Source: Prochloraceae cyanobacterium (lineage in GTDB: Bacteria > Cyanobacteriota > Cyanobacteriia > Cyanobacteriales > JASJDA01). Taken from it: a DNA stretch of 64,000 bases. Made by a program: the position numbers and the translations under genes. The notes under the pieces were generated by a model. The model was not told the origin of the DNA and did not search any database. It saw nothing but the letters and a program-made list of their open reading frames with translations. The stretch is taken from NCBI GenBank assembly GCA_030065755.1, contig JASJDA010000003.1, forward strand, positions 1 through 64,000, given 5' to 3'. Shown in pieces: positions 49,134-59,367 of this stretch; within the stretch, counting starts at the first letter, position 1, and every line of letters begins with the position of its first letter.

Positions 49134-49176
49134 GATCGACTCTCCTTAAATTGCCGTACAGGTAGCCGTGAATTAA

Positions 49177-49303
49177 TAAGGATGAATTATGAAGGATGAA
49201 TTATGAATTGTTGGATTTAAGTCCCCTACTAAAAATTTAGTAGTCTTCATATAGGTTAGGGTAAGAAGCCTTATCCTTTATCTTTCATCCTTTATCCTTT
49301 CCT
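49177..49303. repeat. Dispersed imperfect palindromic repeat, copy 2 (AAGGATGA...TCATCCTT)
   Basis: Similar to 32280-32402. Confidence 0.7.
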
Positions 49304-49460
49304 TAACTTCGGCTTTTGCTATGTCTCAACCCGATCCGAGCATTAATTAGACACACAATCTATAATTATACCTCGATTATTTAAAGTAAGGTTGACAGAT
49401 ATTTGTTTGGTGCTAAAAATCTATCGTCTATACTATTCAAGAGCAATATGCCAATAACCC

Positions 49461-50207
49461 ATGAGTGAAAATCAATCATTGAACTCAAACGATCGAGCCT
49501 TTGAAAAACTTAACAATGTTAGTGTTTCTGATGGGGAAGCAACTTTTAAAGTAATTGAAGAAGCAGTACTCAGACTTTGGGAAGTAGTCAACGGTTTAAC
49601 AACCATCAGACCGCCAAAACGAGAAAATTATCGCGTTACCATATTTGGTTCGGCAAGAATTGGTAAAGACACTCCCATTTATAACGACGTCAAACTGTTA
49701 GCGACCGAACTTACTGCGATGGGATGCGATATAGTTACTGGAGGCGGGCCAGGATTAATGGAAGCTGCAAATGAAGGTAGCGTCATAGCTGACCCTGAAG
49801 ATAAACTTAAATCCATTGGCATCCGCGTGGCCCTAGAATTTGAACAAAATCCCAATCCTTTCGTAGAGCAAATATATCAGCATCGAACATTCTTTTCTCG
49901 CTTACATCACTTCATTCTCGTCTCCGATGCCTTTGTCGTAGTACCAGGAGGAATTGGGACTACTTTAGAAGCATTAATGATTTGGCAATTGCTACAAGTT
50001 CGTCAACTCAATCATACACCTTTAATCATGTTGGGCGAGATGTGGTCCGATTTGCGGAATTGGGCTACTAAGTACATGGTTAATAGCGAACCGAAATTAG
50101 CCAAAGAAAATGACATGAATATTCCTCAATGCGTGGATACGGTTGAAGAAGCGATCGCAATTTTGCGTCAATCTCAGGGACAATGGAAGAGTAAAACTGA
50201 CGTATAA
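49461..50207 (+). CDS. LOG family protein (TIGR00730-like)
   Basis: GGGPGLMEAANEGS and PGGIGTTLEALMIWQL motifs. Confidence 0.92.
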   Translation: MSENQSLNSNDRAFEKLNNVSVSDGEATFKVIEEAVLRLWEVVNGLTTIRPPKRENYRVTIFGSARIGKDTPIYNDVKLLATELTAMGCDIVTGGGPGLMEAANEGSVIADPEDKLKSIGIRVALEFEQNPNPFVEQIYQHRTFFSRLHHFILVSDAFVVVPGGIGTTLEALMIWQLLQVRQLNHTPLIMLGEMWSDLRNWATKYMVNSEPKLAKENDMNIPQCVDTVEEAIAILRQSQGQWKSKTDV

Positions 50208-50263
50208 TTTAGAGAGTTATACTACATATTTAAAACTCGACATAAATAAATTCCTATAAATTT

Positions 50264-50623
50264 ATGCCAAAGTTAGTCAGAAGCTTGCCATTTATTGCTC
50301 TAGGAAAAAATAAAATTCAAGGACTCATAAGGGTTGATGAATTAGATTTTATATTTGAGTTTGAGGTTGGTTTTTTCAAAAAAAAGGTAAAAGAAATTAG
50401 AGTTTTAATAGATGATATTGAGTGCGTAGAGTTTAAGAAAAATATCTTTAAAAAACTCTTAATTATTACAACTCATAGTTTAAAAATATTGAGAGATATT
50501 CCAGGTAATAATTGTGGAAAAATAGAAGTTTATATACTCAAAGAAAATGTCAAAATTGCTGAAGATTTAGTTAGATTTTGGCAATTAAAATCCTCAGAAA
50601 ATAGCCTAGACGAAATCCTATAA
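50264..50623 (+). CDS. Hypothetical protein
   Basis: 119 aa ORF with no competing ORF; no recognised motif. Confidence 0.6.
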   Translation: MPKLVRSLPFIALGKNKIQGLIRVDELDFIFEFEVGFFKKKVKEIRVLIDDIECVEFKKNIFKKLLIITTHSLKILRDIPGNNCGKIEVYILKENVKIAEDLVRFWQLKSSENSLDEIL

Positions 50624-50664
50624 TTTGATGTCTATAAGAAAGCTAGAAATAGATTGCGAGCGGG

Positions 50665-51858
50665 CTAAAAACTACTAATATTTCCTGCTTCCACAGAGAG
50701 AATTTGAGAATTTTGCAGCCATTGAGCGTCGAAAGAACCTATATGTGTAGTAGTAATTAAGGTCTGAAAGTGGTCTTGAATGGCATCGAGAAGCTGATTT
50801 TGACGATTGAGATCTAATTCGGCTAAAACATCGTCTAGAAGTAACAGTGGTGGTTCTCCTATAACTTCTTCAATTAGTTTTAACTCTGCTAATTTTAGTG
50901 CTAAAACAAGAGTGCGTTGCTGTCCTTGAGAACCATAAGACTTGGCCGGTGTATTGTTAATAGATAACTCTATTTCGTCTCGATGGGGGCCGACAACAGT
51001 AGTACCTAAATTTTTTTCGGCTATACGGCGCTGTTCTATTTTCTCTAAAAAGGCTTGCTGTACTTTTTCTGGCTCGTCTTCTAACCAATTTACATTGGGA
51101 GCATATTTTACTTCTAATACCTCAGTTTTACTGCTAATACTGGCGTGCCACGATCGAGCTATTGGTGCAAGTCTTTCTATGACTCTAGCTCTTCTGCGGG
51201 TTACTCTAGAACCTGTTTCGGCTAATTTTTCGTCCCAGAGTTTGAGTTGTAATATCTGAGGAGAAATTGTTTCTATCTTTGAGGAATAAGAATGTTCAGA
51301 AGTTAAATTATAATTGCGATTGCCCTCTGCACAGCGTTTTTCTAAACCGTCGCGCATTGTTTTTAACAAAGCATTACGCTGTCGCAAAACTTGGTAATAC
51401 TGATGCAAAATATGAGCATAAATCGGCTCTAACTGAACCAAAAGAGCATCTACCCAACTGCGACGACACTCAGGGGCACCTCTAACTAATTCTAAATCTA
51501 AGCTAGAAAATTGTACTGAATTGAGAATACCTAAAAAATCCAGATGACGGCGGAGATTTTCTTTATTGAGGCTGACAGTGCGTCTTCCTTGGCTGCGTAA
51601 AGTGACGGCTAATTCTGCTTCGCCATAAATACGTTTTATGTTAGCTTCTATTTGAGCCGCAGTTTGTCCTTCTTTAACCAAATCGCGATCGCGTCTGGCA
51701 CGGTGAGTTTTGAGTGTAGACAGCAATTCTACTGCTTCGAGTAGATTGGACTTACCTTGAGCGTTGTTTCCTACTAATATGGTCTTTTGAGCGTCAAACT
51801 CCACCTGCTGATTCATGTAGTTACGGAACGATCGCAGGTGAAGAGTTTTTAAGTACAT
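50665..51858 (-). CDS. recF: DNA replication/repair protein RecF
   Basis: LHLRSFRNY, LVGNNAQGKSNLLEAVELL, SYGSQGQQRTLVLALKLAEL, LLLLDDVLAELD. Confidence 0.97.
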   Translation of the reverse strand: MYLKTLHLRSFRNYMNQQVEFDAQKTILVGNNAQGKSNLLEAVELLSTLKTHRARRDRDLVKEGQTAAQIEANIKRIYGEAELAVTLRSQGRRTVSLNKENLRRHLDFLGILNSVQFSSLDLELVRGAPECRRSWVDALLVQLEPIYAHILHQYYQVLRQRNALLKTMRDGLEKRCAEGNRNYNLTSEHSYSSKIETISPQILQLKLWDEKLAETGSRVTRRRARVIERLAPIARSWHASISSKTEVLEVKYAPNVNWLEDEPEKVQQAFLEKIEQRRIAEKNLGTTVVGPHRDEIELSINNTPAKSYGSQGQQRTLVLALKLAELKLIEEVIGEPPLLLLDDVLAELDLNRQNQLLDAIQDHFQTLITTTHIGSFDAQWLQNSQILSVEAGNISSF

Positions 51859-51899
51859 ATATTATCCGGTTTCTATTCCATTGGTAATTTTATCTCTCG

Positions 51900-51981
51900 C
51901 AGAGGGGGAGAGGGGGAGAGGGGGGAGAGGGGGAAGCAAGGGGAGAAATTAATAACTAACAGCCAACAGCTAACAGCTTTA
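51900..51981. repeat. G-rich (GAGGGGGA)n and AGCCAAC/AGCTAAC tandem repeats
   Basis: Low-complexity heptamer/octamer run between recF and an ATPase gene. Confidence 0.85.
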
Positions 51982-53067
51982 ACTTAGGCGCTGGCGCAAC
52001 CATAAGGCCAATAGGGGTAAAGCAATTTTGTAACCTAGTTCTGCACCGTAAATTAAGCCTTTGTTTTGCAACCCCGCGATCGCTCCTTGGAGGCTTCCTC
52101 CTCTGGAAAGATGGTGTCTGTTGATATATTCTTTACTTTGAGGTTTTTCTGTGGGATCTATTGCCAAGCATTCTAATAAATGGGCTTGATTGGCAGGAAG
52201 TAGGGTCAATAAAGATTCAAAGGTGGTCGAAAGGCTGGATAATATTTCTTGTCTGGTTTGCTCTACGTCTTCAGAGTTAATTAAGCCTTTTTCTACCCGC
52301 AAAGTGGTTAATCGCTTTAATAAACTGGAAGCGTCTCCTATATGCCCCTGTACCGCATCTAAGAAGAGTTTTAAAGAGTTCGATCGTGGGTTAAAGGTTA
52401 ATCCTTCTTTTCTCAAAATGTCCTGCGCCCAAGCTGCAACTACTTCATCTGCTAAGGGGGTTAATTGCACTGTTTCTAAGTAAAAGTCTTCCTGGTTGCT
52501 AATTTCCCCTATAGTTGCCACTAGCACGTAACTCACTGCTGTATGATGCTTTATCTCTTTGCGTAAGAATCCCTCCCAAGTTCCCTGGCGATCCCAGTTA
52601 CGGATGTGAGGAAAGCCGTGCAGAATAATTACCATCTGTCTGCCAATAGTCTTTGCTACGAGTTGGGGCAGTTGGAGCAATAGCTTGTATGTCAGCCATC
52701 GTTGTTCCTGAAGGGCTGCGAGTTTTGGTTTGAATTTACCTTTTTCTATCCTCTCAAATAACTCTGCCCCCTCTTCAGATAGCCATTGCTCTACTACTTC
52801 GTGGGAGGCTGCACTTTTAAAGGTTTTGTTCATTCCCTCGCACAAAAGTTGCAAAAAGCGCTGGTTATTGGTTGCTCGGACGCAGTCTATATCTAGGGTT
52901 TTTGCCCCGACTTCTTTGGCTGCACGGCGTACTAATGTTCGCCGTCCGCTTCCAGGTACCCCAGCAATAAGTAAGTCTCCATCGCGAGCAAGTGCTTGGG
53001 TAATTTGCTGAAATTGAGCTTGTCGCCCAAAGATTTCCAAGGAACTAGAAGTTTCTAAAACATTCAT
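51979..53067 (-). CDS. ORC/CDC6-like AAA ATPase
   Basis: IFGRQAQFQQITQALARDGDLLIAGVPGSGRRTLVRRAAKEVG; VIILHGFPHIRNW. Confidence 0.8.
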   Translation of the reverse strand: MNVLETSSSLEIFGRQAQFQQITQALARDGDLLIAGVPGSGRRTLVRRAAKEVGAKTLDIDCVRATNNQRFLQLLCEGMNKTFKSAASHEVVEQWLSEEGAELFERIEKGKFKPKLAALQEQRWLTYKLLLQLPQLVAKTIGRQMVIILHGFPHIRNWDRQGTWEGFLRKEIKHHTAVSYVLVATIGEISNQEDFYLETVQLTPLADEVVAAWAQDILRKEGLTFNPRSNSLKLFLDAVQGHIGDASSLLKRLTTLRVEKGLINSEDVEQTRQEILSSLSTTFESLLTLLPANQAHLLECLAIDPTEKPQSKEYINRHHLSRGGSLQGAIAGLQNKGLIYGAELGYKIALPLLALWLRQRLS

Positions 53068-53190
53068 GCAATATCTCTAGAGTTATTTATTACCCTTGGA
53101 TATAACTTACACCTATAGTTCTCCCATATTGAGTATATTTCTTTACAGATTTATTAGTATTTTCTTTTTTAAAAAACTATTTTTCTTCAA

Positions 53191-53445
53191 TTAAGGATGA
53201 AGCTCGATCGTGCAATAGATCTTTGTTGGCTTTGATATATTTCCAAGATAAGGGGAAAATCTTCTGCCAGCGATTATTTTTTTGCCAGTTGATAAAAGTA
53301 AAATTAATCTCTGTAAGTAGGTTATCTGAGGATTGCTTTTAGGAGAAACAGGAGTTTTTATTTCTTTATTGTTACTATTTGAAATGCTGAAAATAATAGC
53401 TGTTGACAAAGCGGCTGATACCAACATTTTATAAAAAACTTTCAC
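53191..53445 (-). CDS. Small hypothetical protein with signal-peptide-like N-terminus
   Basis: MKVFYKMLVSAALSTAIIFSIS...; AAGGAG-like RBS upstream. Confidence 0.5.
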   Translation of the reverse strand: MKVFYKMLVSAALSTAIIFSISNSNNKEIKTPVSPKSNPQITYLQRLILLLSTGKKIIAGRRFSPYLGNISKPTKIYCTIELHP

Positions 53446-53532
53446 AAAAAAAACTCCTTTGGAACTAAACTTTAATGGATCGATTCGTCACTAAAGTCAT
53501 GTTCACTTCTAGGAACATTGTCAAAGGAATCG

Positions 53533-53568
53533 ACTACCGCGAGTTCTACCTCGGTAACTCGCGGTAGT
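53533..53568. repeat. Strong hairpin, 13-bp stem
   Basis: ACTACCGCGAGTT-CTACCTCGGT-AACTCGCGGTAGT. Confidence 0.75.
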
Positions 53569-53672
53569 TCGTGAGGTTTTTAGTTGATTTTTTGCTTGTT
53601 AGATTAGCATCTCGTAGGAGAATTAGGAGCGATCTCGAAGAGTCCGCGCAGCGGTGCGCGGGGCTAAATTTT

Positions 53673-54713
53673 CTAGACGATCGCTATGGCTTCAGAGAGC
53701 AACTCTTCAGCGCCAAAACGCACTACGTCAGTGCAAGGTAAACCTGTCTCTTGCTTGACTTTATCAATTTCTTTTTGGGCGTTTTCTGCATTCAAATGGG
53801 CAGTATTAAGGGCGATCGCCTTAACTTTCACGTCTCCAAAAATCCCTCCACCAGATGCTAGATTTTCGTATAATTTTATTACCTCTGTTAGCGGTGGAAT
53901 AGCTATCTGTGGTAAATCTAAAAGGTGTTTTTGTCCGGCGCGATGCACCAAGACTAGATCGGTTGGTTGAGAGCCGCGAATAAGTGGGAGAGTAGCCGAG
54001 GAACCTGGATGAAGTATAGATCCTTGTCCTTCAATTATTAGTAAAAAGTATTCGTCAGCAAAATCGAGTACCATCTTTTCTACCGCACCAGCAGCAAAAT
54101 CTACTCGCACCGCATCAAGAGGTACCCCATCACCAGCGATCGCCAATCCCCCTTGTCCAGTTGCTAGAAACTTAGATTCTATTCCTTTCTTTTGCGCTGC
54201 TCTATATAACTCTACAGCTGTGGACATCTTACCTATTCCCATATCCGTACCCACAGTAACGAGACGTTTTCCTGGGAGCGATCGCGCCTTACCCGTTCCA
54301 ATGCTTAAATTTTTCGGTTCTTGGCGAATATCCCAAATCCACTGTCCTGGTTGCAAATTCCCAAATATTAATGCCATGGGGACGTGCAACCCATTCACTA
54401 CCGACAACCCCATTTCTACTGCTTGTTTTATTTCTAGCCACCAACTTTCGGGTAATGACCCCCCTGAAGGAGCAATACCTATTAGGAGAACGTTTGGATT
54501 GTGTTGCAACGCTTCTGATACGCTAGCTACGATCGGTACTTTTTTCTCTATCCCTGTTAATCTTGACAAAGATTCCCCAGCACATTGTTCGTCAATTAAG
54601 GCAACTACTGAGGCTTGGCCATAGCGCAGATATGATAGCCCTGTTTTTCCTTGGTGGCTGCGAATTCCTTCGTGTAGTAAAATAGCAACCCGATGTTCAG
54701 CTAAAAGACGCAC
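53673..54713 (-). CDS. DUF1611 family protein, DgcN-like
   Basis: HEGIRSHQGKTGLSYLRYG, VGTDMGIGKMSTAVELYRAA, IEGQGSILHPGSSATLPLIRGSQPTDLVLVHRAG. Confidence 0.88.
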   Translation of the reverse strand: MRLLAEHRVAILLHEGIRSHQGKTGLSYLRYGQASVVALIDEQCAGESLSRLTGIEKKVPIVASVSEALQHNPNVLLIGIAPSGGSLPESWWLEIKQAVEMGLSVVNGLHVPMALIFGNLQPGQWIWDIRQEPKNLSIGTGKARSLPGKRLVTVGTDMGIGKMSTAVELYRAAQKKGIESKFLATGQGGLAIAGDGVPLDAVRVDFAAGAVEKMVLDFADEYFLLIIEGQGSILHPGSSATLPLIRGSQPTDLVLVHRAGQKHLLDLPQIAIPPLTEVIKLYENLASGGGIFGDVKVKAIALNTAHLNAENAQKEIDKVKQETGLPCTDVVRFGAEELLSEAIAIV

Positions 54714-55752
54714 GGTATTCTACCCCTATTCCTGGTAAGTTATTTGGCAGCAAACGTCCTTGTTGTAAGATTGCTCCCGTAAATGGATCGTCCCTCAAAT
54801 TTAGATGGCTGTCTAGATCCAAATAATCAGCCAGAGGTGCGAGGTGAGACATAGCCGTGTTTGCTAAAGTACTGTCAGAATAGCAACCAAACATTACTTT
54901 CAAACCGCAAGCTTTGGCAATTTGGATCGATCTCATCACCTCGGTTAACCCTCCAGCTTTCATTATTTTGATATTAACGCCACAGACGCAGTTAGCTAAC
55001 TTAGGAATATCTCTGCTGCTAAAACAACTCTCGTCTGCAAAAATTGGCAGTGGGGATTTTTGATGCAACGCGAACAAGTTTTTCTCCTCTCCCACTGCTA
55101 GGGGTTGTTCGACAAATTCTACATTTCCCAATTCTGCCAGCCAATTACACATCGAGTAAGCTTCATCTAAATTCCATCCTCCATTGGCATCTATGCTTAA
55201 GGTAGCATTTGGCGCTTCTTCTTTAACTGCTAACAACATTTGGCGATCGGCTTCAATTCCTTGAGGATTGCCCAATTTCACTTTTAATATTTTGACATCC
55301 ATCAATTGCTGCCAGTCGCGCACTCTTTGTTTTACCGCCTCTTGGGAGTTTATCCCTACTGTTACTGAGGTTGGTACGATGCGATCGCGATCTAACCCCC
55401 ACAAACGCCACAGAGGTAAACCTACTCGTTTTCCCAGCCAATCGTGTAATGCCATGTCGATGGCGCTTCGCACTGATGATGACACTTGTAATTCTTTCAA
55501 TATCTCTTCAATTGACTGTCTTTGGTAGGGGCTGAATTTTTCTAGTTTAGGGATAATTTGTTGCAATTCGGTGACAAGTCGATCGCTACTGTATTTTTCA
55601 CCAACTATAGAAAATGCCGAAGCCTCTCCCCAGCCTTCAATTCCTTCCTCTTTTACCCGCACCCAGATATTCGTTGTTTGGGAGGTGGTGCCGCGACTAA
55701 TAGTTAAAGGAAATCGCTTGGAAATAGTGAAAGTCTCAACTGCAAAATCCAT
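54697..55752 (-). CDS. Enolase-superfamily dipeptide epimerase / N-acyl-amino-acid racemase, DgcA-like
   Basis: KVKLGNP, LSIDANGGWN, VEFVEQPL, FADESCFS, NIKIMKAGGLTEVMR; 17-nt overlap with the DUF1611 gene. Confidence 0.9.
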   Translation of the reverse strand: MDFAVETFTISKRFPLTISRGTTSQTTNIWVRVKEEGIEGWGEASAFSIVGEKYSSDRLVTELQQIIPKLEKFSPYQRQSIEEILKELQVSSSVRSAIDMALHDWLGKRVGLPLWRLWGLDRDRIVPTSVTVGINSQEAVKQRVRDWQQLMDVKILKVKLGNPQGIEADRQMLLAVKEEAPNATLSIDANGGWNLDEAYSMCNWLAELGNVEFVEQPLAVGEEKNLFALHQKSPLPIFADESCFSSRDIPKLANCVCGVNIKIMKAGGLTEVMRSIQIAKACGLKVMFGCYSDSTLANTAMSHLAPLADYLDLDSHLNLRDDPFTGAILQQGRLLPNNLPGIGVEYRASFS

Positions 55753-55838
55753 TTTTTCAACTTAATTTTAAACTATAGTTTTTGTTAAATTAGGTAATGG
55801 TGCTTTACGAGCAAGTCATCTACAAAGTTCTTAATTTT

Positions 55839-56408
55839 ATGACTACTTTAAACAAATGGAAAACCCTTAATTCTCAATTGGTTTTGAACAATAAATGGTG
55901 TCGAGTCAAGCAAGATACTGTCAAATTATCTAATGGGACAATAATTGACGATTATTTTATTAATATTAGACCTGACATTGCTTTAGTTTTCCCAGTAACT
56001 AAAAACAAAGAAGTTATTTTTGTGCGTCAATATCGTCACGGGGTAGAAGAGATATTATTAGAACTTCCTGCTGGCAGTTTTGATGCCGATCGAGAGGATA
56101 GCCTGAGCGCAGCACGTCGAGAATTAGAGGAGGAAACGGGATATATTAGTGAAAAATTGATTCAATTACCGGCATTATACGACAATCCTGTTAAAGACAC
56201 CAACAAAATTTATCTTTTCCTTGCCCTAGATGCCACTCCGATTGGAAAACAAAATTTTGATATAACCGAAGATATTGAAATAGAATTAATTCCGCTAATA
56301 GAAATAAAAGAAAGGATATTTACCGGAGAAATTTGCGTTTCTGGTAGTGTTTCTGCCCTTTTTTTGGGACTAGATTATCTTTCTCAATTAGATTATAACC
56401 AAAAGTAA
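55839..56408 (+). CDS. NUDIX hydrolase (ADP-ribose pyrophosphatase-like)
   Basis: LELPAGSFDADREDSLSAARRELEEETGY Nudix box; likely start MTTLNKW at 55839. Confidence 0.92.
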   Translation: MTTLNKWKTLNSQLVLNNKWCRVKQDTVKLSNGTIIDDYFINIRPDIALVFPVTKNKEVIFVRQYRHGVEEILLELPAGSFDADREDSLSAARRELEEETGYISEKLIQLPALYDNPVKDTNKIYLFLALDATPIGKQNFDITEDIEIELIPLIEIKERIFTGEICVSGSVSALFLGLDYLSQLDYNQK

Positions 56409-56437
56409 TAAGCTTTAAGAAATAACCCAAAAATCAC

Positions 56438-56752
56438 CTAATGTTTTGATTCGTAATGAGGACAATCATCACAAGGGCCAGAGGGATTAACAGCACAGCG
56501 AATATAAGGAGAGCGAGCATTATAGCGACAACTCAGGTTGCCAATAAAATAACTGTGGACTTCTTCTACTTGCTCCCATTCATCATCATCAGGCGGGCAC
56601 GTGCTTCCCCTTCTTCGTCTCTCAAAAGTCATAGGGCGAATATATCTGGGTCTTCTCGGCCATCGCCGCTTAAATTTGGGCAGTAACACCAAATAAAGTA
56701 GTGAAGGAATGAGACTAATGAGCAAAATAATGAGGATAATCTCGATCGCCAT
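56438..56752 (-). CDS. Conserved cyanobacterial membrane-anchored protein (DUF6464-like)
   Basis: N-terminal TM segment; SYFIGNLSCRYNARSPYIRCAVNPSGPCDDCPHYE Cys-rich C-terminus. Confidence 0.75.
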   Translation of the reverse strand: MAIEIILIILLISLIPSLLYLVLLPKFKRRWPRRPRYIRPMTFERRRRGSTCPPDDDEWEQVEEVHSYFIGNLSCRYNARSPYIRCAVNPSGPCDDCPHYESKH

Positions 56753-56929
56753 ACTTTCCGATTTAGGTATTTTAAGTTAGTTACTACAGCCTGGACTTAA
56801 TAAATAGTGGGCTAAGGGTTTTGTATTTTATACGCTGTAGCCTTTTTGATATGCTGCTAGCGCGACATTTATAATCTCATTATCTCAAAAGCTCAAAGAC
56901 CTAAATCTAAAGAGTTTTCAAATTTTTTA

Positions 56930-56951
56930 CCCCGTATCTGAAGATACGGGG
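56930..56951 (-). terminator. Rho-independent terminator of speD
   Basis: CCCCGTATCT-GA-AGATACGGGG, followed by a T-run on the minus strand, just after the speD stop. Confidence 0.85.
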
Positions 56952-56999
56952 CTATCAATTGCAATTGTTTAGTTTATACTATTATTTTCTTGTTGCTCG

Positions 57000-57386
57000 T
57001 TAATAAACGTAAGTTTTCATCTTTTCTGGGTGATTTGCTTGTAAGGAAAATCCCCGATCGATTTCTTTGACAGTAATTTTTTTAGCTTGAAGTGCTGTTG
57101 TAAGAAAGTCTACTGCTTCTTCCGGCTTCCCTTGACCGCAAAAAAATAGATCGGCTGCAAAATAGCCGTATTCTGGCCAAGTGTGAATGGCAATGTGAGA
57201 TTCTGCTAAAGTTGCTGTTGCGGTTACTCCATGGGGACTAAACTGGTGTACGCATAAATCAATCAGAGTTGCTTCTCCGGCACAAACAGCGTCTGTAATA
57301 GCGCTGCGAATGCGATCGGGGTCGTTTAGCAGGTCTGTTGGTGCTTCCCATGCATCTACTACCAAGTGAGTTCCCACTTTTACCAT
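57000..57386 (-). CDS. speD: S-adenosylmethionine decarboxylase proenzyme
   Basis: ATATLAESHIAIHTWPEYGYFAADLFFCG; likely ATG at 57386 (MVKVGTHLVVDAW). Confidence 0.96.
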   Translation of the reverse strand: MVKVGTHLVVDAWEAPTDLLNDPDRIRSAITDAVCAGEATLIDLCVHQFSPHGVTATATLAESHIAIHTWPEYGYFAADLFFCGQGKPEEAVDFLTTALQAKKITVKEIDRGFSLQANHPEKMKTYVY

Positions 57387-57494
57387 TCTTTTCAATCTAC
57401 TCCATCGTAAAAATCCCAAGCTATTTAGGTATAACACATGATTATCTATTCCTCAATAGAACTACCTTAGAGGTTTGGGAGGTCTGAGAGAATA

Positions 57495-58490
57495 TTATAT
57501 TGCTATTTGCGTACCATTAGGCATAATTGTTTTTTCTAAAGATGCAGCTAGAAAATTAGTTTTGCTGAGGTTGGCTCCAATAAGATTAGCTTCATTGAGG
57601 TTAGTTCCACTCAAATTAGCACCCTTTAAATCGCTCAGTAATAAACCAGCTTGGAATAAGTTGGCTCCAGAGAGATTAGCATTACATAGTTTAGCATTAA
57701 GCAAGCTACTTCCTGTTAGGTTAGCTTGAGTTAATTGAGTTTGTTTGAGGTTGGCTGACTTGAGTTTTGCTTCTTGTAGATTCGCTTTATTTAAGTTAGC
57801 ACCAGTTAAATTAGCTCCTTCTAGATTAGTTCCTTCTAGATTAGCTCCTTCTAGATTAGCTCCTTTTAAATTAGCTCCCCGCAGATCGGCTAAACTTAGA
57901 TCGGCTTGCTTTAAATTTGCTTTTTGCAGATTGGCTCGATTTAATGAAGCTCTAATTAATATTGTTTGGGTGAGATTGGCTCTACTTAAATTAGCTTCTG
58001 AGAGTATCGCTTTTGTGAAAATGGCACGCTCTAAATTAGCATCACAAAGAATTGCTCTGGTTAGAGTAGCTGCGGTGAGATTGGCCGATCTTAGTTGAGT
58101 TTCGCTCAGTTGGGCTTGAATTAAACTACTGCTAACTAAACAGGCATTGCTGAGATCCGCTTTGTAGATATTAGCATGACAAAGAATTGCACCACTTAAG
58201 TCTGCTTCTACTAAAATCGCTTCCGTTAGTATTGCATTAGATAAGGTAGTCTCAACTAGTTTGGCTTTAGATAAGTTTCCTTGACTCAAATCTATACTAT
58301 TTAAGTTAGAAGCAATTAATTTAACTTCACTTAAATTTGCTCCTCTCAGCTTTGCTTGGCGAAGATTGATACGATTGAGATTAGCTTTAACTAACTTTGC
58401 TTTAATCAATTTGATTCCAGTAAAATTACGCTCTCCTTTTCTATATCTTGTCAAAATTACATTGCCACTGTCTAGATTGCTGGTATTCAT
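57495..58490 (-). CDS. Pentapeptide repeat protein
   Basis: Long run of A(D/N)LxxA pentapeptides; ATG at 58490 (MNTSNLDSGN), since the track start at 58565 is ATT. Confidence 0.93.
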   Translation of the reverse strand: MNTSNLDSGNVILTRYRKGERNFTGIKLIKAKLVKANLNRINLRQAKLRGANLSEVKLIASNLNSIDLSQGNLSKAKLVETTLSNAILTEAILVEADLSGAILCHANIYKADLSNACLVSSSLIQAQLSETQLRSANLTAATLTRAILCDANLERAIFTKAILSEANLSRANLTQTILIRASLNRANLQKANLKQADLSLADLRGANLKGANLEGANLEGTNLEGANLTGANLNKANLQEAKLKSANLKQTQLTQANLTGSSLLNAKLCNANLSGANLFQAGLLLSDLKGANLSGTNLNEANLIGANLSKTNFLAASLEKTIMPNGTQIAI

Positions 58491-59367
58491 AAAAAAGGTA
58501 AAAACAGTATGTTTTTTACTGATAAAGTTCTGTATTTTTCTCTGATATCTCAAAAATAGAGCCAATATCTTCTACTATTTGGATAGAAACTAATAGATCG
58601 ATAGCTCAGTTTTTTAGTAGTAATAAAAAGTAGATTTTGAAACTATTTAGATATTAGATTTCGTTCCCTCTATTGGAATTTTCTACCTCATTACCTAAAA
58701 ATTTTATTCGTAGAGTTATTTATGATGAGGGCTGGTTGCGAATAGTTTTAATGTTATTTTTTAGTAGAACACTCTACTCCCTTTGAAGACATCGAACCAA
58801 AAGTACTATCGCTATAGATAGTCTGTCCCCAGACCTATACATTCTCTCCAACCAGGTCTGGGCATTAAACTAGAAAAGTCTTTTGACTTAGTTATTCTAC
58901 TCGAATCTGTTTTTTCTTCTAAATCTCTGCTCAGTATCATAAAGTTATGAGCATGTCTATTTTAAGCTTATACTAGCTAAGTTTTAGTTTTTGTAATTGC
59001 ACACTTTAGACTTGACACCTAGATCTTTATAGGCATAAATATCTATCGATGCCAACATTTACTCCAAGGCTAAATTTCCTAGAATTGGTGCATTATAAAT
59101 TACACCTCAAGGATAGTAGATTAAATGAGTATTTTACAAGATAACTCTAACAAATATTCATTATAGCCCAACAACAAAAATGGTAAGATTGTTTTTTACG
59201 CGCACGGTCTGGGATAAAACCCTAGCAGGCGCCATCTTGAGGGGATTGCGATCGCAATCTCGAAGAGGTTCGATCCAAAAACAAACAACAAATAACGAAT
59301 AGCCAATAACCAATAACAATCCAGATATTATAGTTAAGCTCTTTTTACAAACAACAACTAACTAACC

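Noticed and set aside
57475-58098. Plus-strand ORFs 57475..57729 and 57745..58098
   Set aside because: Antisense shadows of the pentapeptide repeat gene, caused by its periodic composition
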